Source of the DNA: Isoetes taiwanensis
Taxonomy: Eukaryota > Streptophyta > Lycopodiopsida > Isoetales > Isoetaceae
DNA: 64,000 nt
Reading direction: 5' to 3'
Assembly: GCA_021234155.1 (NCBI GenBank)
Contig: JAJEKV010000277.1
Span: 248,001-312,000 of the forward strand
A program made the position numbers and the translations under genes. Positions within the stretch are counted from its first letter, which is position 1. Each line of letters starts with the position of its first letter. Under the pieces are notes generated by a model that saw only the letters and a list, made by a program, of their open reading frames with translations, was not told where the DNA came from and did no database searches. This document shows positions 1-11,482 of the stretch, in pieces.

Positions 1-346
1 GTGTGTCCATCTGGATCATTGTCTGCTCACATGTATTCTGGATGCAACCACTGCCATTGCTTCTCATGATTGCATCACAGACTTATCAAGCTGAAAACTT
101 ATCATCTGCCCCTGTCGTCTGTTCAATGAACTTCTTGGAACAATTCCCTATCCACCAGGACTGGTCCATCTTTTATGTACGTGCATGGCTTTTTGAGGAT
201 CTTTGTTTTGGCATGTCTGTTAGCAGTTAATATCTTCCAAAGTTGATATGTCCTCAAGTTATCCCGACGAATAGTTTGGTACATTTGTAACCACTCATCA
301 TTAGGCTTGTGTTAGGACCATAACAATATCCCGTAATCTTATGCAG
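1..346. other. No gene recognised
   Basis: Short open frames only. It lies directly upstream of kinesin-13-like exon remnants, so it may hold decayed intron or exon sequence of that gene, but I could not read any kinesin motif here. Confidence 0.4.
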
Positions 347-673
347 GAGGAAGAAGAGGTTATTTCTGCTCATCGTAAAGAAGCGGAAGACACCATGGAG
401 ATTGTTCGAGAGGTATAAAATTTCTGGTTGAAAAATGCATCTCAACTATGGCTGTTATTAGGATTTGCTAATAAATTACAATTTAAATAGGAAATGAAGC
501 TGCTGGCTAACGTTGATCAACTAGGCAGCAGAATACACCGTTACGTGACTTAGCTTAACTATTTGCTTTCTAAGAAAGCAGCTGGAATTGTGAATCTTCA
601 GGCTCGGCTGGACAGGTTCCAACGTCATTTGAAGGAACAGGAGATTATTAGCCGGGCAGGGGGTCTTAGATGA
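347..673 (+). pseudogene. Kinesin-13 C-terminal fragment (two exons, broken)
   Basis: Exon-like block 347-412 is bounded by a CAG acceptor and a GT donor and reads EEEEVISAHRKEAEDTMEIV plus RE. After a roughly 78-base intron ending in ATAG, block 491-673 continues EMKLLANVDQ, then KKAAGIVNLQARLDRFQRHL and KEQE. Established knowledge: this order matches the conserved C-terminal coiled-coil tail of plant kinesin-13 (microtubule-depolymerising, MCAK-type). Seen directly: the frame has an in-frame TAG at 551-553, where the family usually has a Gln or similar residue, and no motor domain is present in the window. Splice borders remain, so this is a DNA-level copy or the decayed end of a gene entering from the left, not a retrocopy. 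A functional allele with a sequencing error at one base cannot be excluded. Confidence 0.72.
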
Positions 674-1755
674 TTTCATGTTTGAAAAGTTTGCTCAATT
701 ATTTTGAGCACTAGAATGGGTATGATATAGCAGATTGCGCTTCCATCATTTATCCTACAAGGCTTTCTGATTTTGTTTTTTTTTAAGCAGATAAAAGATG
801 ATTTGAACATCATCTATACTAATTTTTTAATCAGACATTTTTGGAAACTAGCTTCTCAACGTACTGTACAGTTTATGGCTGCTGCTTTCAGTGGCAGATG
901 GTGAGCAGTGCTGGTGAAAAGAGGCATCAAGCCAATTCTTTTAGCGCAGAGCTAAGCTTTGATTTACAGAAAGCTTGCCACTTGGTTTAGCAGTTTGTTT
1001 TGTATTGATTGAGGAATGCCTCATTTATAAAAGGCAATTCATTAGCTCTGCGATTGTTTGTGCTCGAAGCAGTCTTTTGATTTTGACTCTTGTGTTTCTC
1101 AAGATAATGAAATATTCTTTGTTTTCTTTTAGTATAACTTTGTTTTACACATTCACTTAAAGTGAGTCAAAGGTGAAGAAATTAACCTGAAGGCATGTTC
1201 CTACTTCTTTCTGCCCTCGCTTCATTTCTTTGTATGGCAAGTAAAGTCATTGGATAGCTTCCAGATATAGGGCGTACCACAAGATATAGCAATATGGTTT
1301 CTTGCAAGAGATGTGCAGTAAAATATGGTAAAAAATATATCAGCGAAAAAGAAGAGGCTTAAATTGATAAGAGGCACAACGTTGCGAGATTGATTAAGAG
1401 GTACTACACCACAGGGAATCAGAAGTGCTTAGAGCTTTTCTATTCCAAATTCTTGGCTATTGGTACTACTTGTTCTAGATCATTCTAGAAAATATTAAAA
1501 TTTGGCCTTCTTTTCTCCAAGGACGTTAGATCAAATAGCTCATGGAAGTGTATCTACTTGTAACCTCCTCAAGCGCATGCTGGATTGAAGGCAGAGATAA
1601 ATTACAAGCACAAATCTTATATTATAATGTTATACTGTAATTCTTGGATTGGATCAAGCCCTAATTTGAATGTTCGAGATCATCTGAGTGCATCCAAAGA
1701 CCGAGATTTATTGCACGACTTACCATCACCATGATTGGTCGTACTTTGATCTTTT
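674..1755. other. Intergenic, nothing recognised
   Basis: AT-rich sequence with short open frames only and no recognisable motif, repeat or RNA gene. Confidence 0.5.
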
Positions 1756-3451
1756 AAGGGGAAAGGGTAAAGGAAAAAAGGGGAAAAGGAAAAGGGAAGA
1801 GACAAGAGAGAATGTGAAGGGCGAAAAGGCACGGGAAAAGGGAGAAAAGCAAAGGGAAAAGGGTGGGGATAAGAGAAGAGAAAAAGGCATGAAAAAATGA
1901 AAAGGGAAAGAAGAAAGAAAAGGGAAAGGGGAAAAGGTATCTGGATAAAGGGCACGAGGGAAAAGGGAAGAGATAAAGTGGTAAAGGGAAGAGGAAAGGG
2001 CACGAAAAAAAAGAAGAAGGAAAGATTGAAGAAAGGGGAAAAGGAAGGAGGAAAAAAACATGGAAAAAGAGAAGAAAAAAAGGCAGGGAGAAGAGCGTTG
2101 AAGAAAGAGGAAAAAGGGCATAGGAAAAGGAAAAGGAAAAGGAAAAGGGGAAAAGGAAAAGGAAAAGGAAAAAGGGAAATGGAGGGAAAAAAGTGCATCG
2201 AGAAAAGGGGAAGAGTAAAAGGTTGGGAAAATGAGGAAGAGGGAAGGGAAAATGGAGAACAAGAAAAGGATGGGGAGAAGGGAAGAAATAAGGGAAAGTG
2301 AGAAGAAAGAAAAAGGAAAGGGAAAAGGGGGAAAGGGAACCTAAAAAAAAGGCATGAGAAAAAGGGAAAAAGGTAAACAAGAAAAGGGAAGGGGGAAAGG
2401 GCATGAGATAAAAGGGAAGAGGAAAATGGCGAAGAAATAGAAAAAAGAAAAGGAAAAAAAAAAGGGGGAAGAGAGAAAGGGTGGGAAAAGGAGGAAAATG
2501 AGTATAGGAAAATAAGAAAAGAAAAAAAATGTGGAAAGGCATGGGAAAAAGGAAAAGGAAAAGGAAAGGAAGGAAAAAGGGCACGAGAAAAGGATCGGGA
2601 AAGGAGGAAAACAGGAAAAAACTCCATTAGGAAAGGGAAAATGGAAGGGAAGCGGGGGAGCGAGGGAAAAGGGGAAGAAAACATGGGAAAAGGAAAAGAG
2701 AAAAGAAAAAGGAAGGGGGAAAAGAAGAAAAAATCGCACGGGAAAAAGAGAAGTGGGAAAGGGTGGGAAAAGGAGGAAAAGGAAAGTACAGAAAAAATAG
2801 AAAGAAGAAAGGGGTGGAAAAAAAAGGGAGGGAAAAAGGGCGTAAGAGAAGAGAAATGGAAAAGAAAAAAGGAGGGAAAAGGGAAAAAGGGGGAGAGGGG
2901 GGTATGGAAAAAAGAAAAAGAGGAAAATAGGAAAAGGGAAGAGAAAAAAGGGAACATAGAAAAAGGGAAGGGAGAAAGGGTGAGGAGATGGGAAAAGGGA
3001 AGGTAAAAAAGGCATGGAAAACGGGAGGGAAAAAAGAAAAAAGGGAGGAGAAAAGGGCACCCAAAAAAAGGAAGAGCGAAAGGCTGGGAAATGGAGGAAA
3101 AGATAAGGGAAATAGGCATGGAAAAAAGCGAAAGACTAAAAGATTGAGGAAAAGGGAAGGCATGGCAAAAGGGTGGGGAAAAGAGAAGGCATGGAAAAAG
3201 GTGAAGGGAAAGGGAGAAGGGCATGGAAAAAGGAGAAGAAGGAAAGGGTGGGGAAATGAGGAAAAAGAAAGGGAAAAATATTATTGGAAAAAGGGAAGAG
3301 GGAAAGGAAGGAAAGGGGTGGGGACAAGAAAACATATGCGAAAAAACGGGAAAAAACTGAAAAGGAAAAGAAAAGTGTATAGAAACTAAGAAAAAGTGAA
3401 ATACGGGATAGAGCAAAAGGGAAAGGGAAACGGAAAGGGAAAGGTATAGGG
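1756..3451. repeat. 1.7-kb polypurine tract (G/A on + strand)
   Basis: Almost every base on the + strand is A or G, built from irregular GGGAAAAGG and GGAAAAGGAA words. The few pyrimidines are not random: many lie in the words GGCATG, GGGCACG or GGGCATGG, recurring commonly 30-75 bases apart (for example near 1883, 1950, 1999, 2351, 2399, 2538, 2578, 3010, 3114, 3159, 3187, 3219). This suggests an amplified purine-rich unit with a GGCATG landmark. Mirror-like purine/pyrimidine tracts of this kind can form intramolecular triplexes (established knowledge). Long open frames on both strands are a composition artefact. Confidence 0.95.
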
Positions 3452-4411
3452 CTTTTCTCACTACAGCCAAAAACATTTATAGGCTCTCAACTTACGCCCA
3501 GCAACGCTGGGTACCATTACTAGTAATCCATAGAAGTTTTAACTAAATTGGTTGAAGAATACATGAATTTTTTACAATCGCGCCAAAATAGTCTTAGACA
3601 ATTTCTTCACAAATTGCTATGCATTAAGACCATGGAGGGAATATAAAGAATCGTAACCATATTTTCCCATCTGTTAGGTGGAAACTGTTGGATTTTAACC
3701 TGTTTGTTCATTCCAAGGAACCACAACTCAGGTGGAACCGCTCGATTTGAATAAACTACTTACATTTGTTGGGACTTTCGTTTGCATTTTCAACAGGCCT
3801 GTTGTTTCTTTGTTCGGCCATTTTTAGCAGGCTTGTTGTTTCTTTGTTCGGTCCGGTGAAGTTCCAACTCCCATGTTCGAACCATCCATGACTGGGTGTT
3901 AGCCAATTAGGACTGGGAATGAGCACCCATCTTTGGTCGTATGAGAACATTGAAGCCTATGCTTCTTGGCCTTCTTGATTCTGCTTTCTCATGGCCATGA
4001 CTGCATTCTAAATTGTGCAATTGACACACTCAGATCCATTGTTTAATTTACCACCAACACTGATTGCGCACAAATTGCTATCGGCAGTATGATTTTTGTA
4101 ACATGATTTTTGTAAGAGGCTCCAAGCTCACCTAACTCCATCGCTAGAACCCCTGATAAAGAGTTCTCTGTGAAATTGCTGGTGCAAAGTTAAGAATACT
4201 TGCCAGTCCGTGAACAAGTGGAACCCCTTGTTCCATGCCGAGCACCAAAGATTTCTTCAGGCAATTCCCATAAAGTCATGGTATCAAGTATTCTATTATT
4301 ATTGTTTTGAAGTAGCAATTTTGATTGATTGTGAAAACATGACTTCGAAGTACGATTTAAGCCACCTTACCCTCCGCCCATCGGGGGCAACCTTCCGTGC
4401 GCAGCACCTTG
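3452..4411. other. Intergenic; one short tandem duplication
   Basis: No gene is recognised. Around 3790-3865 a roughly 40-base unit ending in TTGTTTCTTTGTTCGG is duplicated in tandem. The end (4375-4411) carries a short repeat, TCCGTGCGCAGCA, that recurs near 5770-5795. Confidence 0.6.
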
Positions 4412-4830
4412 TTTTTTTTTTTATGAACGTAGACCTTTATTACTCAAAAGAATACAAAGAGTACATGGGGGACTCAAAACCCAGTGGAGAAGATGTCTAC
4501 TAGAGCAACACTACCCACCACATACATGACATATAAAAGCAAAGAATACGTATCACCACGAGCACAATTGTTTGCTATGAGTAAGCTTGAATCTGAAGAT
4601 ATCGTTCCCAAATGACACTCGTGATGTCATCCTTTAAGGAAGAACTCTTGTAGCCTTTACAATGCGACTACGAGCATCACTAAGCACTTGCGTATCTGAA
4701 AAGACTTGTCCCTTGAAGATGAGGAGATTTCGTCTCGTCGAGATGGACCAGATGATCCAAGCAGATGCTAAGTTGAAGCCCTCTTTGCCAACTTGTTCCA
4801 AGAACTAGAATAGACTGACAATAGGACCTG
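4412..4830 (-). mobile_element. LINE (non-LTR retrotransposon) 3' end, 5'-truncated
   Basis: On the minus strand, about 4590-4810 reads a peptide containing AWIIWSISTRRNLLIFKG, which fits the W-x-IW-x-x-RN-x-x-IF region at the C-terminus of plant LINE reverse transcriptase/RNase H proteins. It is followed by a 3' tail ending TTTTGAGTAATAAAGGTC and then an A-run (T-run 4412-4422 on the + strand). The order of coding end, 3' UTR with AATAAA and poly(A) is what a 5'-truncated LINE insertion leaves. The upstream limit is uncertain. Confidence 0.6.
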
Positions 4831-5795
4831 CTAACTATTCAAGAGAGCATGCTTTTGTTGCTTTGAAAATAAGGAAGGAGAAGTCCGATTTTGTAAATAC
4901 ATGTATATATGAGCATACCAAAGATCCACAGTCTCAATGAACCATTATAGTACTGCATTATCCTGAAATGCTACTTGATGGTTTCTTCTTCTATTTCAAC
5001 ACCACTCCTCACAAATAGACACTTGGATTATGAGCTCCTTGAGCCATCCATACTTCAACTCAAACTCTTGTATGATTATGCTCAGATTCCACTCTCTCCG
5101 AAAACGTGCATATCTATATATATATATATATATACATGTGTATGCAACTCCCATATATGACCATATATATGGTCTCCTATACCACTGCAACACATACATA
5201 TATTCTTACCTATAAGGGGTATTTTTGGACGAGTCTGGATGTAATATGTGGTTGAAATAGAGCTTTTTGGCAGATTTTTGCGGCGTATACAAAGGGCTTT
5301 TTGGCGGCCCCTTGCACGTACACGAGGTACCCCCTATATGATAGGTGCACCTCCTCGGAGGTCCATTTGACATGCATGATTTCTTCCCTCACACACGGCA
5401 GGATCCTTTGGTTGAACTTGAGATGGTGATCTAGCAAGAAAGTAACCTTCCACCATCTACTAAGAAAATGAAAGCATGTATTCATACAGGCCCGGTACAA
5501 TTTCCATTACTAATATAACTACACAAAGCATTCTTCATGAATGGCTAATGTGTTATAGACAAAGAACATGATCACGTCAATCCCAATTGGTCTAGGCACT
5601 GAGCTTGACAAGCATCTTCTTGGTCCATGTACAATTCATAAACAAAAGAAAACAAAACCCCCCGTTCAAACCATTAACAAGCCCCGGCACATGAAATGAT
5701 CCAACAAGAACCATGAGCGACAACAAGAAACATAAAAACACACTCTCGGGCCACCGGAGGCAACCCCCTCCGTGCGCAGCAGCTTGTTACAAAGG
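4831..5795. other. Intergenic; TA microsatellite and a short dispersed repeat
   Basis: No gene is recognised. A short TA/AT microsatellite lies at about 5112-5136. About 5757-5795 carries a second copy of the GGCAACC...TCCGTGCGCAGCA...CTTGTT word seen at 4385-4411 beside the LINE tail. Confidence 0.5.
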
Positions 5796-5960
5796 TCTTG
5801 TAATCTACTCATAGCTTTCAAATTTCGAGTATCTTTAGATTTAGTAGAAAAGCTTTTTACAAAGATCTTGTAATCGACTCATAGCTTTTCGAATTTCGAG
5901 TATCTTTAGATTTGATTTGATTAGAAATTTCAAGTATCTTTAGATTTCTCTTTGTTTTGA
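5796..5960. repeat. Tandem repeat, ~80-base unit, ~2.3 copies
   Basis: The words CTTGTAATC, CTCATAGCTTT and AATTTCGAGTATCTTTAG recur in the same order at about 5803 and 5875, with a partial third copy near 5930. Confidence 0.85.
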
Positions 5961-5984
5961 TTTCTATGTACTAATGCAATGGGA

Positions 5985-6215
5985 ACGTACTAACAACATG
6001 GCAACTAGGTTGCTGCTTCTGTCTTCAGAATGGAAAACGACTCAAGGATTCCGTTTAAGCGGTCACCTGCAAGCAAGCATTAGGTCACATCCCAGTTGCC
6101 ATGTTGTGGCGGCCTGGAAGTGGGTCGCTGATTCCGGACCTGCTCCCAGCTCCCGCCAGTCGCAGGGCCCCTGGAATCACCTCCCCACTTTCCATGCCGC
6201 CATACAAAAAGCTCC
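5985..6215. repeat. Dispersed repeat shared with 33575-33990
   Basis: The segment beginning ACAACATGGCAACTAGGTTG and continuing through GTGGCGGCCTGGAA and TCGCAGGGCCCCTGGAATC matches 33575-33620 and 33877-33990 in the same orientation, at clearly diverged but alignable identity. The family is unknown. The open frame across it is not supported as a gene. Confidence 0.75.
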
Positions 6216-6875
6216 ATTGAGCGAGAAGGATGCATTTTCTTCTATGTGAATCCTAGTTGTAGAGCTCGACTTCTCGTGTCGTTTGTACTGGAATGAAGGC
6301 GAAAAAGGAAAACGCAACATCACCATTTTCCAAGTTAGAGACGGATTTGGACTACTAATGTCAAGCGTACACGGCAAAATAAATCAATGAATGGGAATTT
6401 GAACCATTTCTTTATTAAACTTGTCCAAGAATTTCCAGGTGTATTGTTTGACAACATAAGACAATGAAAGAAAGTTGTGATGTGAACAAGTCTCTTATGT
6501 GGTCCTAGTCCTACCATGTTAAAAAGTTAAAAAATCTAAAAAAATTCAGCCCATTGCCTGGCAGCCTTGGAATTGGAACTTGCTGGATGTCTCAACAGAA
6601 GAGTCGTGTTTCCGAGACCGATCCTGACAAAGAAATGAGTCCTGTCTTGACCTAGAAAAGACAGGTATGGATGGAACCCCTAAATTTAAAGGCCAGCCAG
6701 GAGCCAAAACATTTCGATCGAGTAGAAGCTTCTGATTTGTTTCTACTTCGTGTGGCTTGGGCTTGGGCCTGCTGGCACCTTTCAGGGCGTTAACACGTCT
6801 ATCAATCTGTCAGGTAAAATAATGCTAATCGTTTGTATGATATTCATAAGTAGTACATCGTTAGGAATCTAGGGC
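6216..6875. other. Upstream region of UGT gene 1, nothing recognised
   Basis: No coding motif or repeat is seen before the TATA element of the downstream gene. Confidence 0.5.
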
Positions 6876-6883
6876 CTATAAGA
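6876..6883 (+). promoter_or_regulatory. Probable TATA box of UGT gene 1
   Basis: CTATAAGA lies about 40 bases upstream of the ATG at 6922. That is consistent with a short 5' UTR, but the transcription start is not known. Confidence 0.45.
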
Positions 6884-6921
6884 ACAGGGAGCAAATTCTC
6901 ATTTGTATTCTGATCTAAGCT

Positions 6922-8576
6922 ATGGAGGTGTCTAACAAGAGCCATATGCCTCATATTGTGGCATTTCCTTTCCCAACACAGGGACACATTAATCCCATGC
7001 TAGTTCTGTGCCAACGTTTAAGCAGCACATTTGGGTTTTGCATTACATTTGTGAATAGCAATATCAATCATGCTAGGCTGATGGAAAGAGGAGATCCTCT
7101 TTTAGATGCAGAGCAGAACCTGAAGATCAGATTTGTTGGAATTCCTGATGGTTTAGATTGTTTGTCTCCAGGAATGGACGGAGTGAGGGAAGCCATAGCT
7201 GCTTCTAACAGCATGAAGGGGCCTTTCCAGGAGCTGGTTGATAACATGATCCGTGATGGACCAGGTGTTTGCTGTATACTATGTGATACCATGGTTGGAT
7301 GGACCCAAGACGTTGCAAATGAGTTTGACATACCATTGGCTGCTTATTCTACAACTTGTGCTACCAATGATCTCATAGCTTCTTCATTGCCTCAACTTAT
7401 GGACCAAGGATACGTTCCTCTCAATTTCAAAGGTAGATCTGTTACCCTTTCTGCCAAAATCCAAATTGGAACATTTTTTCCATCTTTTTCCTTGCATAAT
7501 GAAGCTCTGTTCCTGTACAAACAAATCATGACCCCTGTACTGACATTTTTCTCTGTTTTTTGTTTTTCAATGCAGCTGACTACATGGAACCTAACCATCG
7601 CATCGCCTGTATTCCTGGTATCAGACCTCTGCATCCTATGCAGCTTCCATTTGCATGCCGTATGAAGCATCAGATCAACTCACATGTCTGTGACACATAT
7701 ACCAGGTTGCCAGAGGCAGATTTTGTTTTGGTGAATTCCATAGCAGAACTTGAAGAAAATGCTGTTGAAGCCATGAGGAATATTGCCTCTAACTATCTCC
7801 CCATTGGTCCAGTTCTACCCATTGTTTACACTGATTCCAAGCAGAGGCACTTGTCTGCTGAAGAAACCAAGTGCTTAGAATGGTTAAATGGCCAAGACCC
7901 TAACTCTGTATTATATGTCTCGTTTGGTTCCATAGCCTGCCTGTCAAAGCTCCAAATAGAGCACCTTTTGTCAGGTCTACAGGCAGCAGAGCAGCCCTTT
8001 TTGCTGGTAATGAGGGATTCATTAGTATTTGGACTCTGTGGAAATTTCTACTCAGATTTTCTAGATGCAACTAAGGATTTTGGTTATATAACATCTTGGG
8101 CTCCTCAAATGGAGGTGCTGGGACACTCTGCTGTAGGAGGATTTTTGAGTCACTGTGGATGGAATTCTACACTGGAAAGCATATATAATGGAGTGCCAAT
8201 GCTGGGATGGCCATGTATTGCAGAGCAGAATCTGAACTGCATGTTACTGGTGGAAGAATGGGGGGTTGCATATGGATTCAAGGAAAGGGAAGATAGAATT
8301 ATAGAGCAGAAAGAGGTGGAAGAAAAGGTGAGGAAGCTAATGCAGAAAGAAGAGGGTCAAGTATTGAGGAAGAAAATGTGGGAAATGAGAGACAAGGTTA
8401 GACAGGCAGTACAAGAAGGGGGATCCTCTAGATCAAATCTAGAAACTTTCGCCAATGCACTTAAAGCTAACAGCGCCAGACTGTCTGTCAGAAGGAAAAT
8501 TGGGGAGGAGAATCAGGAGATCATATCACCTCCACCTGCAGTCCTCCATTCATGCGAAATTGCTACAAATTGCTGA
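6922..8576 (+). CDS. Family-1 UDP-glycosyltransferase (UGT gene 1), two exons
   Basis: Transfers a sugar from a UDP-sugar to a small acceptor (hormone, phenolic, terpenoid or xenobiotic class; acceptor not predictable here), in the cytosol. Exon 1 is 6922-7432, the intron 7433-7575 (GT...AG, phase 1) and exon 2 7576-8576, giving 503 residues, normal for the family. The N-terminal acceptor domain has the catalytic His in FPTQGHINPM (H22) and the partnering Asp in ILCDTMVGW (D122). The C-terminal donor domain carries a complete 44-residue PSPG box from W345 to Q388, including HCGWNS; a terminal Gln usually goes with UDP-glucose use. The ATG was chosen because it gives MEVSNKSHMPHIVAFPFP, aligning with the start of the paralogue at 27442. 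The intron site is identical in that paralogue. No frameshift or stop is seen; likely functional. Confidence 0.93.
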
Positions 8577-8639
8577 CCTACATTGAATGCTATGATAACT
8601 GACATGTAGAGAGGCAGTTCTTTTTGTCTTATTATTTAC

Positions 8640-8690
8640 AAGAACTTATCGCGGCGGCCGAGCCGCCGCGAACGTTTCTCTTCACCAACT
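8640..8690. repeat. GC-rich hairpin repeat, copy 1
   Basis: A near-perfect palindrome, CGCGGCGGC / GCCGCCGCG with a three-base spacer, sits between ACAAGAACTTAT and AACGTTTCTCTT. The same arrangement, including flanks, recurs at 50678-50730, so this is a dispersed element and not a chance GC island. It lies just after the stop of UGT gene 1 and could fall in its 3' UTR. Confidence 0.8.
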
Positions 8691-8699
8691 TATGTATAC

Positions 8700-9330
8700 G
8701 TGTTAGAACATGCAGGATTTGAACCTGCACTTTTTTTTTTTTGCCCTGTGTCCAGTGCCCGCACGATAGAAGGATGCTGATCATAACGACTATAGGATGC
8801 CCCTTTTTTTTTTACAATCATGTCATGCAACAATAGCCAGTGGGTTTTGAACCTGGACAGGGGAACACCCATATCCAATGGTCTAACCACCAGGCTATGA
8901 TCACCATGACATAGATCATCCATGCCACCCAATAATGGTCAGTGGGATTTGAGCTTGGACAGGGGACACCCATATCCAACAGCCTAACCACTAGACTACT
9001 ACTGCGATAAGCACTTTTCATAGATCAATCATGCCACCCATTGATAGCAAGTGGGGTTTGAGCCTGGGCGGGGAATACCACTATACTGCCAATGCGATAA
9101 GCATTTATGCCATGTAAGCAAAGGGAATCCCATAGTAACTATGTAGCACGTCGTCTATTGAACAGGCTATATATGTATAGGTATGCACATGTACTTTATT
9201 GTTTTGAGATGGATATCTCAGTTCCTTCCTTTTTCTTTTTTACCCACCCGATGATAGTCAGTGGGTTTTGATCCTGGCTAGGGGCCACCTATAACCAAAG
9301 GATTTACCACTAGGCTATCACCGCGATGGA
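8700..9330 (-). mobile_element. Cluster of tRNA-like SINE units
   Basis: On the minus strand at least four units of roughly 90-100 bases carry a Pol III A-box-like word (TAGCCTGGTGGTTAGACC, TAGTCTAGTGGTTAGG, TAGCCTAGTGGTAAATCC) followed 35-45 bases later by a B-box-like word (GGTTCAAAACCC, GCTCAAATCCC, GGATCAAAACCC). Units lie at about 9226-9330, 9025-9095 (truncated), 8925-9015 and 8804-8915, with a further divergent one at 8700-8800. A-runs (T-runs on the + strand at 9227-9241 and 8804-8813) follow units as SINE tails would. No unit folds into an evidently functional tRNA. Confidence 0.75.
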
Positions 9331-9949
9331 TGGTTTTTATTTGCTCACTTTGATCAAACTTGGTCGAGGGAAATCCCGTTATAATCAAACAACACGTCAT
9401 ATTCAAATAAAACACAATGCGCGCAAATGACACCCTCATATTGAAGCAACAACATGTATTGCCATCCAGCCAATGGGATAAGCATTTTATTCAAACATGC
9501 AAGCAAGAGAAACATCTATATCATATCCAAAGACTAGATCTCCATACATCTTCTCATTGCAAAGGTAAAGAGAACGTACCTCAATGCATTATCGCAAGCA
9601 ACACTCGATGCATTGCTACTTGTGAACACATCATATATCCCATTGGAGAAAGGAAAACGAAGGAAGAATGTACACAGATAGAAAAAGGAAACACAGAACA
9701 CAAGTCAATAGTATATAAATCGTACGCAATCAACACCTACTAGTGGTCCTTTAGCATAAATGAAATCCAAGGCATATTCATAGGAGGATACTGATTATTC
9801 TCGCTCGTGTTCTCCCCTTCTCAGCATCAGATACAACAAACCTGTATTCTACACAAATCTACATTACATCTAGTGATAACTCCTTTCATGGATTAGGCGG
9901 AGAGAGCGTACCTTATTGCTAGAGTAGTTCCTTGTAGATGACATTCACT
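9331..9949. other. Intergenic, nothing recognised
   Basis: Short open frames only. The Helitron 3' end may lie here, but I could not identify a terminal hairpin plus CTRR. Confidence 0.4.
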
Positions 9950-11252
9950 GTACTTCTTATGCGTATTCTGCGGGAGAGGAGGATTAGCACATCTTGCACA
10001 TTTCGCATACGAGTAAAGGCCGTATATAATTGACCATGTGCAAAGACATTTTATGCGCAAGTCAATGACCACTCGATCAATGTTAAACCACAGCAACTAT
10101 TGAATGTGGTTGAATATGCAAGTCGAGAATTAGTGGTAATTGTCGTCTATGAATAGTCCATGGGCGATTTTACAGTTGATAGAAGAAATCATTCTTGAGA
10201 TCGGGTAAGTATTCCCTTAGGATCACCCAAGACTCTCACCATTACAAACTTTGCATGCATCGATTCGATCACAACTCTAGCATTCTTCACAAGACCCTTC
10301 TCCATGTCTAATCGTTTCATCCGTGACAAATTGCCCCCACCTTAAGTCTAAGTTCATGGTTAGGAATCGAGGAGTCGTGAAATTGTTTAAGAAATCAAAT
10401 TCGCATACGGATGATCATGGATGAGTTCATCTTGTTGATAATATGATCATAACGTAATACTTTCTATCACGGTTAGGAACTTTGTTCAATATACGACCAT
10501 TGAAGTCATCAACGTGTCTATTGATCGGAGCGAGGGAAATTCGTTTGTCGCATTCCATTGGATTGCGAAGAACATCTGGAGGATAAAGGAATTTTTTTGT
10601 ATACGCAATGTTAGTAGTTATATTGAATAAATTCAATGATACTGTAGTTTGTTCCCAGTTCTCTCCAAGATTGTCAACAAAACACATGAGCTCTGGATCT
10701 CCTGCATTTCGTATCGGCTGATGCAACCTCAAGACACGAAAGACTCTCCATAATGACGATGATTTTATAGATGCATTGAATGCTGCAATCCTCCCTCCAC
10801 CCTTCACGACAGGTGCAACTTGTCTGAAATCACCAGCAGCTATGAAATGTTTTCCACCAAAAGGAAGGTTGTTTCCACACAATCGTTGGGCGCATGATTT
10901 ACACATTCTATACGCGGCTTTGTTAGCCATTGGAAACTCATCCCAGATAATGACCTTGGCTTCAATAATGAGTTGTGCTGCTCCCGAATCATGCTCTAAC
11001 ATCGAATGAAGGCCGGCATTGTTTTCAACTACAGGAATTTGAAACAGGGAATGTGCTGTTCGCCCGCCTGAATATAACCGAGCTGCCAGTGCCGTCGTAC
11101 CACATGGAAGAACTATGCCTTTGTTGCCGCGTATGAGAAAGCATATGCATTTCAAGACAAATGTCTTTCCTGTCGGCTTTTCCATCTACAAAGATGGGTT
11201 CATTGCTTTGAGGAGACTCTAACCATTGCCTTATGAAATTAAATATTTCCAA
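9950..11252 (-). pseudogene. Helitron PIF1-like helicase domain (broken)
   Basis: The ATP-dependent 5'-3' helicase half of the Helitron transposase. The Walker A region is split by a one-base frameshift near 11185: one frame gives FVDG, the other KPTGKTFVLK. Walker B reads VIIWDEFPM, followed by the motif-III-like AAGDFRQVAPVV. Later helicase sequence is recognisable down to about 10427. Beyond that, the C-terminal end (CTWSIIYGLYSYAKC near 10000-10060) corresponds to the conserved TxGQLYVAxSR stretch but is badly eroded. Several stops separate these parts. Host PIF1 is ruled out by linkage to the Rep domain upstream. Confidence 0.88.
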
Positions 11253-11482
11253 GCGGGTTTGTCATTCATAATACTTGACATTTGCAATGTAGAATTTAAA
11301 TATGATGAGTGATCGAAAATTTTGCTAGCTCATGCATTACATCTCGTCCAAGGCGATCTCTAGAATGAAGGCGAGCGCCATGATGTTAGTGCCGTGCTGA
11401 ACTAGAATATTATTGACTAAATGCAAGGATTCATTGAAAGCAATCACATCATCATTTGGATATTCGTCTAATAAGTCGAGGC

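Noticed and set aside
1680-3476. 598-residue minus-strand frame and several other long frames
   Set aside because: A pyrimidine-only strand cannot contain stop codons (all need a purine), so all frames stay open. The peptide is only F, S, P, L-type residues.
8640-8690. 3' terminal hairpin of the adjacent Helitron
   Set aside because: Neither strand has CTRR at the expected 10-12 bases after the stem, and the second copy at 50.69 kb is not next to Helitron sequence.
8700-9330. True tRNA genes
   Set aside because: A/B-box words are present, but the units do not give a convincing cloverleaf acceptor stem and are repeated with A-tails, so a SINE is a better reading.
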